In this document: positions 1-7,811 of the stretch, one piece after another
Numbering within the stretch: position 1 is the stretch's first letter
Layout: each line of letters starts with the position of its first letter
Origin: Mycobacteriales bacterium
GTDB lineage: Bacteria > Actinomycetota > Actinomycetes > JAFAQI01
Assembly: GCA_035550055.1 (NCBI GenBank)
Contig: DASZRO010000017.1
Coordinates: 1-46,791, forward strand
Direction: 5' to 3'
Length of the DNA stretch: 46,791 bases
Program-made: the position numbers and the translations under genes
Notes under the pieces: generated by a model
What the model saw: the letters and a program-made list of their open reading frames with translations, nothing else
Told to the model about the DNA's origin: nothing
Databases searched by the model: none

Positions 1-601
1 AGATGGCGTCGGCGTGGTGCGCGAGCTCGCCGCCTCGGCCGGCCAGCACCTCGGTCATCGCGAACCGGTTGATGCCTCCCGCGAACATCGCGAGCACGAG
101 ATCCGACGTCGGGTCGGTCCGACCTTCCTCGCGGCAGGCCAAGTCGTCGACCAGGCGAACCAGCGAGTGGAAGCGGTCGACGGTCGCAAGGTAACGGTCC
201 CGCGCCGCCCGGCCCGCCGCGAGCACTTCGACGAGCGCGAACTGGCTGAACGCCGGCTCGGCCGCCAGCACCTCGAGATAGGTCCTGACCAGCGAGCGCA
301 ACGTCTCCCGCCAGCCGACATCGGAGGGCAGCTCCGCGAGGGCGGACGCGATGATCTCGCTGAGCGCCTCGACCCCTCGGTCGTAGGTCGCGAGGAAGCA
401 GTCCTCGAGGTTGTCGAAGAACTCGTAGAACGTGCGCCGTGACACTCCGGCTCGGGAGATGACGTCGGCGACGCGCGTGTTCGCGTAGCCGGTGTCGACG
501 CACGCATCTGCCATGGCGACCAGCAGCCGGTCGCGTTGCGAGGCGGCGGCCTGCGCCCGCCAGGTTGCGGTTTCGTGTCGCGGAAGCAGTGTCGGCGCCA
601 C
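1..601 (-). CDS. TetR-family transcriptional regulator (3' end cut by window edge)
   Basis: DNA-binding repressor of the TetR type. Reading leftward from a GTG at 601, the frame stays open to the window edge (200 codons) and the C-terminus lies outside. Residues of about 22-68 form the TetR helix-turn-helix (RDRLLVAMADACVDTGYANT, then VADVISRAGVSRRTFYEFF). The remainder is an all-helical ligand-binding and dimerisation region. I chose GTG because it lies just inside the divergent intergenic region, and a -10-like TACGAT (619-614 on this strand) falls within the palindrome at 613-628, which suggests self-repression. The divergent neighbour is the secreted glycosidase/propeller gene, a likely target. 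The ligand is unknown. The family call is firm; the regulatory target is inferred. Confidence 0.85.
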   Translation of the reverse strand, partial: MAPTLLPRHETATWRAQAAASQRDRLLVAMADACVDTGYANTRVADVISRAGVSRRTFYEFFDNLEDCFLATYDRGVEALSEIIASALAELPSDVGWRETLRSLVRTYLEVLAAEPAFSQFALVEVLAAGRAARDRYLATVDRFHSLVRLVDDLACREEGRTDPTSDLVLAMFAGGINRFAMTEVLAGRGGELAHHADAI

Positions 602-612
602 GACCGAGACGC

Positions 613-628
613 TATCGTACCGACGATA
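613..628. promoter_or_regulatory. Palindrome in TetR divergent promoter, probable operator
   Basis: TATCGT-ACCG-ACGATA is a perfect 6-bp inverted repeat with a 4-base spacer. It lies in the 66-base gap between the TetR start (601, minus) and the glycosidase start (668, plus), and it overlaps the TetR -10-like TACGAT. Small dyads in this position are the usual binding site of TetR proteins. Binding itself is inferred. Confidence 0.55.
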
Positions 629-667
629 AACATCTATGTCTCTGAATGGCGCGCCCGACTCGTCGCC

Positions 668-3600
668 ATGCCGGCCCTGCCGATGGTGCTTGCGCTGCTC
701 ACGGCCGCCTGGGTGGTCCCGGCCGCCGCAGCGCCGCCCCGCGCGCTCAGCGCATCCGGGCTGGCAAACTGCTTGCTGCCCGACGTCACCGCGTCCTCGA
801 CGTCGGTGGGGGAGCGTCGCCCGCTGACCTTCGGCGTCACCGACAACCACCCGACCGCCGCGACGCTGCCGTTGCTCGAGCGGCTGAAGGGGACGCTCGA
901 GCACCTCGGGGTGCATGACTACACCGGACCCGGCCGCAGTGCGGCGTACTTGCGCCAGGTCTACCCGCAGCTTCACAGGCTGGCCCGACACGGGTACCCG
1001 GTGACCCTGGACATCGGGGTCGGCAGCAGTCCGCACGAGTCACCACAGGCGTTCGTCGGATTCGTCCGGCGGGTGGTGCGGACCGACGGACCATGGCTGC
1101 ACGCGGTGGAGATCACCAACGAGCCGGATGTCCCGAGCCCGACGACCAGCGACGGCGCCGACCCGCAGATCGTGGCCTCACTGGTCGAAGGAGTGGTCGC
1201 CGCGAAGTCCCTGGCGAGGGCCCTTGGCCTTCGGTTGCGGGTCGGGTTCAACGTCGCGTACGCCTACGGCGCTGATGCGTCGTTCTGGGCGCGTCTCGCT
1301 CTGCAGGCGAGCGCTGCCTTCCGCCACGACGTCGACTGGGTGGGGCTGCACACCTATCCGAATCTGCTGAGTACGGACACGCCCGTCAACGGGACCGACC
1401 AGTCGATCGAACGGCTCGCGATGGCCACGACGCGGGCCTGCATGACGGCTGTGGGTCTCGGTGCGCGGGTGCCGATCGTGATCACCGAGGTGGGCTATCC
1501 CACCAGTCGAGGTCCGGCGGAGTACGACGCGCAGCGCGACTATTGGCGACGAGTGCTGACCACCGTCGGCAGGTACGGACCGCGCTATGGCGTGACCGGG
1601 TTGTTCGCGTTTCTGTTGCAGGACGCGCCCTCGACCGCCGCCGTCGGTGGGGGATACGGCCTGTTCGACCAGCACGGGCGGCCCAAGCCCGCGCAGCCGA
1701 CCGTTACGAGACTGTTCGAGCGATACGGCAGCGCAAACGGCGGCCGAAGGCATCCGCCACCGTTCGTTCCGGTCAGCTACCGGCGCATCGACCTGCCGCA
1801 CCGGGTCCAGCCGTGGGGCATGACCTGGACGCCTGACGGACGGCACATCCTGTTCGAGAACCAGCTCGACGGCTATCAGGCGTGGGTGGTGCGCGCCGAC
1901 GGCAGCCGGCTTCGATGCATCACCTGCGGCATGTCCGACGCACCGAGGATCGGTGGCGACGTCGGGGCGATGATGTACGCCTTCCCCGGCGACCGGCGAC
2001 TGTTCATCTCTGACGACACCGGGTCGACGCCGCCCGCCGACCCGCCGTTCGGCGCGAGTGCCTACGTCGTCGAGTGCCGCCCGAGCATCTTCCGCTGTCA
2101 TCGCCACGACGAACTGCCGGTCGACATGTCAGCCGACGAGGTCGGCGTGCACCCAGTCCTGCTGCGTCGTACCTGGCATCTCGCTCCCGACGGCGTCCAC
2201 CTCGGCTGGATGGACGTGCGAACCGACGGGACGATGCTCGTCGTCGGGCGTCTGGTGCGGGAGCGCTCGCAGTACGACGTCACGGACCTGCGCGTCGTCA
2301 ACCCGGCGGCGCCGGCTGGCCTCACCGACGACGACGCCGCGCGACGGGCGGCGTCGGACGAGGTGTTCGAGCTCAAGTCGTTCGCCGACGGTGGGCGTGA
2401 CGTCGTCGTGGTCGGCGAACCCGACGCGATCAATCCCGACCAGGAGCTCGTCGATCTGCGTACCGGCAAGGTCACCCGGCTGACCGCGAACGTCGACTGG
2501 GACGAGGACGGCGGGCTCTCGCCGGACGGCCGGTACGACCTGGATGCCTCCTACCGAGGCATGCACGGCACCGACGTGTTCGGGGCCCTGCCCGAGATCC
2601 ACCCGTTCATCGACTTCCCGGTGACCGCCGGGCTCGCCGGCTACTACGTCGGGGGCCACGAAGGCTTCCAGTGCGACCTCACCCCGTGGTTGCTGCCGGC
2701 GGCGGGTGACGACGGCGGCCGGCTGATGGGACAGCCGCTCGGCCCGTATCGCGGCGGCCCGTCCTACGTCGCCAACGACTTCCTGGGCCAGCAGGTGTGG
2801 AGCCCGGACAGCACAGAGGTCCTCCTCCAGCAGCGGGTCTACGGACCAGCCCGTGGCACCACCCAGCAGGCGGACATGGGAACCTCGCCGTCCCAGATCC
2901 TCATCGCCCACCTGCGCATCCCGCCCAGGCGACCGATTCCGGTGGTGTCATCCGTGGTCGGTTCCTGGGCGAAGCCGCCGCTGACCTTCGACAGCGGGAT
3001 GGACCAACCGGGTGGGTACGTCGTTCACGGCGCGGGTCGCGGGACCGCGACCGTGACCTCCGTCGCGACCGTGCTCAGCAGCGTCGCCAGCCTGACGTAC
3101 CGGCACTACTCGGATGACGGCAAGAGCTTCGTGTCCGGGACAGAGACGGTGTCCAACCCGTTCTACGTGGGCGCGCCGGTCCACTGGACGATGCACGTCA
3201 CGCTCAGCGGTGCGCAAACCGGGTCCGAAGACGTCGACCTCGACATCGACGGCACCAAGACGCACGGCAGCGCGACGACGGTGGTCGACGGTGCGACGCT
3301 GCACGGCCCGCCGCGGCTCGGCGCGTGCCCGCGGCGGATGCCGCATGCGACTCCACTTCGGGTGCGGGTGCGCCGGGTGGTGACGAGACAGGGCCGGAGG
3401 CTCGTCGTGGCCGTGACGGCGAGCATCCCCGGCGCCGGGCGCACCGAGCGGCTCGTCGACACCCGGCCGGTCGAGGGAGCGCTCGTCGAGGCCGCCGGCG
3501 TGCGCGCCCGCACCGGCCGTCGCGGGGTTGCCAGGTTGCCGCTCGCCGTACGCAATCCCGGTGTCGTGCGGGTCAGCGCCGGGGCGACCTTCAGCGCACG

Positions 3601-3706
3601 AACGATCCGGTTGCCGCGGTCGTGGACTGCCCGCGCAACCGGCACAGGTGGTCGCAGCGTCCGCAGCGAACGTCTTCCTACCGACGACAGGGAACCCACG
3701 GGATGA
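668..3706 (+). CDS. Secreted clan GH-A-like glycosidase fused to TolB-like beta-propeller
   Basis: Exported protein of 1012 residues. A Sec signal peptide covers residues 1-22 (MPALPMVLALLTAAWVVPAAAA). Residues of about 45-340 read as a TIM-barrel glycosidase: EITNEPD supplies the putative acid/base Glu152 and VITEVGYPT the putative nucleophile Glu274, spaced as in clan GH-A. From about 375 to 760 there are propeller-like blades (TWTPDGRHILFEN, LSPDGRYDL, VWSPDSTEVLLQQ), followed by beta-rich domains to the end. No GH family can be assigned with confidence. ATG 668 is preferred because the signal peptide starts there, although no strong Shine-Dalgarno site is visible and the frame is open further upstream. 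The stop overlaps the next start (ATGA), so it is probably co-translated with the esterase. Likely role: recognition and cleavage of an extracellular or cell-surface glycan. Confidence 0.7.
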   Translation: MPALPMVLALLTAAWVVPAAAAPPRALSASGLANCLLPDVTASSTSVGERRPLTFGVTDNHPTAATLPLLERLKGTLEHLGVHDYTGPGRSAAYLRQVYPQLHRLARHGYPVTLDIGVGSSPHESPQAFVGFVRRVVRTDGPWLHAVEITNEPDVPSPTTSDGADPQIVASLVEGVVAAKSLARALGLRLRVGFNVAYAYGADASFWARLALQASAAFRHDVDWVGLHTYPNLLSTDTPVNGTDQSIERLAMATTRACMTAVGLGARVPIVITEVGYPTSRGPAEYDAQRDYWRRVLTTVGRYGPRYGVTGLFAFLLQDAPSTAAVGGGYGLFDQHGRPKPAQPTVTRLFERYGSANGGRRHPPPFVPVSYRRIDLPHRVQPWGMTWTPDGRHILFENQLDGYQAWVVRADGSRLRCITCGMSDAPRIGGDVGAMMYAFPGDRRLFISDDTGSTPPADPPFGASAYVVECRPSIFRCHRHDELPVDMSADEVGVHPVLLRRTWHLAPDGVHLGWMDVRTDGTMLVVGRLVRERSQYDVTDLRVVNPAAPAGLTDDDAARRAASDEVFELKSFADGGRDVVVVGEPDAINPDQELVDLRTGKVTRLTANVDWDEDGGLSPDGRYDLDASYRGMHGTDVFGALPEIHPFIDFPVTAGLAGYYVGGHEGFQCDLTPWLLPAAGDDGGRLMGQPLGPYRGGPSYVANDFLGQQVWSPDSTEVLLQQRVYGPARGTTQQADMGTSPSQILIAHLRIPPRRPIPVVSSVVGSWAKPPLTFDSGMDQPGGYVVHGAGRGTATVTSVATVLSSVASLTYRHYSDDGKSFVSGTETVSNPFYVGAPVHWTMHVTLSGAQTGSEDVDLDIDGTKTHGSATTVVDGATLHGPPRLGACPRRMPHATPLRVRVRRVVTRQGRRLVVAVTASIPGAGRTERLVDTRPVEGALVEAAGVRARTGRRGVARLPLAVRNPGVVRVSAGATFSARTIRLPRSWTARATGTGGRSVRSERLPTDDREPTG

Positions 3707-5151
3707 GAACCAGCCGGCACCGATTCACTTCGCGACCTGCCACGCGGTCAGGCGCCCGTCATCTCGGCGCCGTCGGCGTCTCGGTCCTCGCCCTCGTCGC
3801 GGCAACCGGAGCGTCGGCCGCCTCCGCCGCGGCGCGCGTGCCGTCCGGTGACCCGATCGGATCGATCCGGGTGAGCAGCGGTCACGGCATCGTGGTCCAG
3901 GCCGTCAAGGTGGTGGGGCCGCGGCAGCTGCAAGCGACGATCCGGCCGGCGGCGCTCGCACCGAAGACGATCGACGTCCAGATCCTGCTGCCGGTCGGCT
4001 ACACGCCGGACGCCGACCCGCGCTACCCGGTGCTCTACCTGTTCCCCGGCACCAGCGGGCACAGCACGGACTGGATGACCGCCGGCAAGGCGCCCCAGAC
4101 CATGAAGCCCTATCGGGTGATCACCGTCAGCTCCGACATCGGTTTCGACGGCGACGGTGGCGGCTGGTTCACCGACTGGGTCGACCAGCACACCGCCCTC
4201 GGGAAGTCGCAGTGGGAGACCTACGACATCCACGAGCTCATCCCGTGGATCGACGCCAACTTCGACACGATCCGCTCGCGATCCGGCCGTGCGGTCGCGG
4301 GACTGTCGCAAGGTGGCTACGGCTCGACGGAGCTTGCCGCGCGCCATCCCGACCTGTTCGTCCAGCAGGCGTCGTTCTCCGGAGCGCCCGAGATCGACCG
4401 CGACGTCGAGGCCCGGCTCGGTGCGGAGGCCATCATCGGCGCGACCATGGTCGGTCTCAACGGGGTCGAGGCCAACGCGCCGTTCGGCAACCACATCAGC
4501 GACGAGATCAACTGGGAAGGCCACGACCCGGCTCGCCTGATCTCGAACCTGCGCCCGGTCAAGCTCTGGTTCGCCACTGCGGACGGGCTGCCGGGCCAGT
4601 ACGACGACCCGGTGACGAACCCGGTCGGCTACGTGGCGGGCGGCGGCATCGAGAGCATGACGCACATCTCCACCGACCTGTTCCTCCAGCACCTGCACGC
4701 TGCGCACATGACGGCCACGGTCTACGACTACGGCAGCGGCACCCACATCTGGCCGTACTGGGCGCGCGACCTCCAGAAGTTCGCGCCCGCGATGATGCGG
4801 ACCTTCGCGGATCCGCCGGCGGCGCCGAAGCGGACCAGCTACCTGACGATCAACCCGCAGTGGCGTCAGTGGGGGTGGACGGTGCGCATCAGCCGCCCCG
4901 AGGCACTGGCGTTCGCCAGGATCAGCCGCGCCGACGACACCGGCTTCGACCTCAGCGGCGACGGGGTCGCGACGGTGGTCACGCCGCGCTACTTCGCCCC
5001 GAAGGCGTCGTTGGCGGTGACGACGGCAGGCGTCACGCGGACCGTCGTGAGCGACCGGCAGGGCCGGCTGCATCTGACGGTTCCGCTGGGCGCGAAACCT
5101 CGCACCGTCGCGGTGCGCATCAAGGCAATATTCGCTGGCGCGGCAGGGTGA
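3703..5151 (+). CDS. Secreted esterase, esterase D / antigen 85-like alpha/beta hydrolase
   Basis: Exported serine esterase of 482 residues. An N-terminal signal segment spans about residues 18-44 (GAVGVSVLALVAATGASAASA). The alpha/beta-hydrolase domain (putative esterase family, about residues 65-375) carries the nucleophile elbow GLSQGGYGS with Ser202 and a late histidine in GTHIWPYW (His348). The family includes mycolyltransferases, feruloyl and acetyl-xylan esterases and S-formylglutathione hydrolase, so the substrate is open. About 100 extra residues at the C-terminus look like a beta-sandwich. It starts inside the stop of the glycosidase gene (ATGA), which suggests both act on the same surface or extracellular polymer: glycosidic bonds and ester decorations. 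Confidence 0.8.
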   Translation: MRTSRHRFTSRPATRSGARHLGAVGVSVLALVAATGASAASAAARVPSGDPIGSIRVSSGHGIVVQAVKVVGPRQLQATIRPAALAPKTIDVQILLPVGYTPDADPRYPVLYLFPGTSGHSTDWMTAGKAPQTMKPYRVITVSSDIGFDGDGGGWFTDWVDQHTALGKSQWETYDIHELIPWIDANFDTIRSRSGRAVAGLSQGGYGSTELAARHPDLFVQQASFSGAPEIDRDVEARLGAEAIIGATMVGLNGVEANAPFGNHISDEINWEGHDPARLISNLRPVKLWFATADGLPGQYDDPVTNPVGYVAGGGIESMTHISTDLFLQHLHAAHMTATVYDYGSGTHIWPYWARDLQKFAPAMMRTFADPPAAPKRTSYLTINPQWRQWGWTVRISRPEALAFARISRADDTGFDLSGDGVATVVTPRYFAPKASLAVTTAGVTRTVVSDRQGRLHLTVPLGAKPRTVAVRIKAIFAGAAG

Positions 5152-5189
5152 CGCGGGTAGCGTGACCGGGGCGATCGAACGGGGTTCCT

Positions 5190-6176
5190 TTGGCACGGGC
5201 ACGCAAGGCGCCGGCGGCCGAGCCGGCGGTCACGGTACGCGGGTTGGAAAAGCGCTACGGCGACCTCGAGGCGGTCCGTGGGATCGACCTGGACGTCACG
5301 GCGGGAGAGCTGTTCGGCTTCCTCGGCCCCAACGGCGCCGGCAAGTCGACGACGATCAAGATGCTCTGCACCCTGGTCAAGCCGACCGCAGGCAGTGCGA
5401 GCATCGCCGGCCTCGACGTCGACAAGGAGCGCACCGCGGTACGCCGTCACATCGGGTTGGTCTTCCAGGAGACCACCCTCGACGACTACCTGACCGCTGA
5501 GCAGAACCTGCGCTTCCACGCCGCGATCTACGGCATGTCTCGTCGCACCGTGGGCGCCCGCATCGACGCCGTCCTCGAGCTGGTCGGCCTTGCCGAACGC
5601 AAGACGTCGGCGGTTCGCACGTTCTCCGGTGGCATGAAGCGCCGGCTGGAGATCGCGCGCGGTCTGCTCCACTCGCCTCGGGTGCTGTTCCTCGACGAGC
5701 CGACGATCGGTCTGGACCCTGAGTCCCGCCAGGTGCTGTGGCGCTACGTCGACGAGCTCCGCCGCCGCGAGGACATCACCGTGTTCCTCACCACGCACTA
5801 CATGGATGAGGCCGAACGCTGCGACCGGATCGCCTTCATCAACAGTGGCGAGATCGTCGCGCTCGGTACGCCGGCGGAGCTCAAGGGCGGCGTCGGGGAC
5901 GACCAGGTCAAGGTCGTCACCGCCGACAACGACGCGGCGATCCTGGCCATCAAGCGGAAGCTGAAGATCGACGCGGTGCCCGACGGCAACGCGCTGCTGA
6001 TCGGCGTACCCGACGGTGAGGCCTTCGTTCCGAAGCTGTTCGGGATCGGGATCGCCGTCCATTCGGTCAGCGTGTCGCGGCCGACGCTGGATGACGTGTT
6101 CCTGGCGCACGCGGGTCGCCGGATCGGCGACGACGGACCGGCCGCACCGAGGCGCTGGATGGGGATGGGGCGATGA
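5190..6176 (+). CDS. ABC transporter ATP-binding protein, DrrA type
   Basis: ATPase subunit (328 residues) of an ABC-2 exporter of the daunorubicin-resistance type. Walker A is GPNGAGKST (residues 46-54). The signature and Walker B run as FSGGMKRRLEIARGLLHS and VLFLDEP, and the H-loop is LTTHYMDEAERCD. A C-terminal DrrA-type extension of about 90 residues follows. The start is TTG at 5190, as no ATG or GTG lies between it and the first conserved strand (AVTVRGLEKRYGD). A TAGCGT about 27 bases upstream could be its -10. Its ATGA overlap with the permease gene makes them a two-gene operon. Such pairs export lipids, glycolipids or hydrophobic drugs. The substrate is unknown, though the lipid-modifying genes next door make a lipid plausible. 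Confidence 0.9.
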   Translation: MARARKAPAAEPAVTVRGLEKRYGDLEAVRGIDLDVTAGELFGFLGPNGAGKSTTIKMLCTLVKPTAGSASIAGLDVDKERTAVRRHIGLVFQETTLDDYLTAEQNLRFHAAIYGMSRRTVGARIDAVLELVGLAERKTSAVRTFSGGMKRRLEIARGLLHSPRVLFLDEPTIGLDPESRQVLWRYVDELRRREDITVFLTTHYMDEAERCDRIAFINSGEIVALGTPAELKGGVGDDQVKVVTADNDAAILAIKRKLKIDAVPDGNALLIGVPDGEAFVPKLFGIGIAVHSVSVSRPTLDDVFLAHAGRRIGDDGPAAPRRWMGMGR

Positions 6177-7048
6177 CGGCACAGACGTTCTCGGGCGGCC
6201 TCGAGGTCGTCCCGGTGAGCTCCCCGATCGGTGGCTTCGCGCACGAGGTCCGCGCGGTCAGCATCGTGTGGCAGCGAGAGATGACACGGATGCTCGGCGA
6301 CAAGGCGCGGATGATCTCCACGCTGCTTCAGCCCCTGCTGTTCCTGTTCGTGCTCGGCGCGGGCCTGTCGGCTGCGGTGAGCGGGTCGTCCGGCGGAGCG
6401 AACTTCAAGACGTTCCTGTTCCCCGGGGTGCTGGTCACCGGGATCTTGTTCACCGCGGTGTTCTCGGCGATCTCGATCGTTTGGGACCGCGAGTTCGGCT
6501 TCATGCGGGAGATGCTCGTCGCCCCGATCTCCTCGTCGAGCATCGTCGTCGGCAAGTGTCTCGGCGGCGCCACGATCGCCACGATCCAGAGCGTGCTGAT
6601 CATCGCGCTGGCGGGCGCAGTGCACGTGCCCTACCGGGCGTTGCTGATGCTCGGCCTGCTCGGCGTCGTGTTCATCACGTCGTTCACGATGACCGCGGTC
6701 GGGTTGGTGCTCGCAGCACGGGTGAAGAGCGTGCAGACGCTCATGCCGCTGGTGAACATGATGCTGATGCCGCTGATGTTCATGTCCGGCTCGCTCTACC
6801 CGCTCGGTCCGCAGTCCCCACGCTGGCTCGACCTGGTGTCGCGCTTCAACCCGCTGACCTATGCGGTCGCCTCGGCCCGGTCGTTGGTGATCCACAGCCT
6901 GGCGGCTGACAACCCCACGAGGCACCTGTTCTTCCCGCCGACCTGGGACGGGTGGGCGGTCCCGGCTTGGCTCGACGTGCTGGTGGTGTTCGGCGTCGGC
7001 GTCACGCTGCTCACGGCCGCCTGCCTGATGTTCGCCCGCACCGAGTAA
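6173..7048 (+). CDS. ABC-2 type transporter permease, DrrB type
   Basis: Membrane subunit (291 residues) paired with the upstream ATPase. Six hydrophobic segments are visible, beginning with STLLQPLLFLFVLGAGL and LFPGVLVTGILFTAVFSAIS and ending with WLDVLVVFGVGVTLLTAACL. The ABC-2 hallmark lies between segments 2 and 3: WDREFGFMREMLVAPIS. The start ATG lies within the stop of the ATPase gene (ATGA), implying translational coupling. The family moves hydrophobic compounds outward. No substrate-specific feature can be read from the sequence. Confidence 0.9.
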   Translation: MTAQTFSGGLEVVPVSSPIGGFAHEVRAVSIVWQREMTRMLGDKARMISTLLQPLLFLFVLGAGLSAAVSGSSGGANFKTFLFPGVLVTGILFTAVFSAISIVWDREFGFMREMLVAPISSSSIVVGKCLGGATIATIQSVLIIALAGAVHVPYRALLMLGLLGVVFITSFTMTAVGLVLAARVKSVQTLMPLVNMMLMPLMFMSGSLYPLGPQSPRWLDLVSRFNPLTYAVASARSLVIHSLAADNPTRHLFFPPTWDGWAVPAWLDVLVVFGVGVTLLTAACLMFARTE

Positions 7049-7070
7049 CGGCGCGTGTCAGAATCCAGGC

Positions 7071-7802
7071 GTGGCGATCGCTGAGATCCGCACCGCCGGC
7101 AACCCGCCGGCGACCCCCGTGGGGCAGTCCGCGGACTACTCCGCGGCCGGCCTGACGCTCGGTGGCGCCGCCCGGATCTTCTGGCGGACGTTCAACGCCC
7201 GAGTGCTCGCGCTCGCCTTCCTGGCCTCGCTGGTCTGCCGCGTCGTACTCGGCGGCTGGCGGTGGTGGGATCTCGCCATTGCGGGGATCGTCCTCGGGGT
7301 CCAGCCGTTCACCGAATGGCTGATCCACGTGTTCGTCCTGCACGCCAAGCCGCGTCACGTCGGCTCGGTCACCTTCGACGGACTGCTCGCCCGCAAGCAC
7401 CGCGCTCATCACGCCAGCCCGAAGGTGATCGCCCTGGTGCTCGTGCCCCGGCGGGCGCTCGTCACGTCGGTCGTCGTCGCCGTACCGCTCTACTGGCTGA
7501 TCGTCGGGATGAACTGGCGGCTGGCGCTGAGCTGGCTGGTCGTCGCGTACGGGATGTTCCTGACCTATGAGTGGGTGCACTTCCTGATCCACTCCAGCTA
7601 CAAGCCGAAGCGGGCCTACTACCGCTACGTCTACAAGGCGCACCGGCTGCACCACTTCCGCAACGAGAACTACTGGTACGGCGTGACGGTGCACCTCGCC
7701 GACCACGTGCTGCACACCTTCCCGGACAAAGACGACGTGCCGGTCTCGCAGACCGCGTTCACCCTCGGGGTGGACGTGGCCGGCATCGAACCCGCCGCAT
7801 AG
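7071..7802 (+). CDS. Fatty acid hydroxylase / sterol desaturase superfamily membrane protein
   Basis: Integral membrane di-iron oxygenase of 243 residues. It has the histidine clusters of the superfamily: HVFVLH, HRAHH, HFLIH, HRLHH, HLADHVLH. Hydrophobic stretches lie near residues 45-80 and 125-165. Enzymes of this family hydroxylate or desaturate fatty acids, sterols or carotenoids. The substrate cannot be told here. The start is GTG at 7071, preceded by CAGAAT and a 6-base gap with no Shine-Dalgarno site, so the transcript may be leaderless. It lies 9 bases before the P450 gene, so the two oxygenases probably act on one lipid or terpenoid. Confidence 0.82.
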   Translation: MAIAEIRTAGNPPATPVGQSADYSAAGLTLGGAARIFWRTFNARVLALAFLASLVCRVVLGGWRWWDLAIAGIVLGVQPFTEWLIHVFVLHAKPRHVGSVTFDGLLARKHRAHHASPKVIALVLVPRRALVTSVVVAVPLYWLIVGMNWRLALSWLVVAYGMFLTYEWVHFLIHSSYKPKRAYYRYVYKAHRLHHFRNENYWYGVTVHLADHVLHTFPDKDDVPVSQTAFTLGVDVAGIEPAA

Positions 7803-7811
7803 GAGCGCCCC

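Noticed and set aside
55-633. Minus-strand frame of 192 codons near the left edge, starting with ATG
   Set aside because: It is out of frame with the TetR helix-turn-helix. The neighbouring frame from GTG 601 gives a proper TetR N-terminus.
1178-2107. Antisense frame inside the glycosidase/propeller gene
   Set aside because: Low-complexity shadow; the plus frame gives coherent GH-A and propeller motifs.
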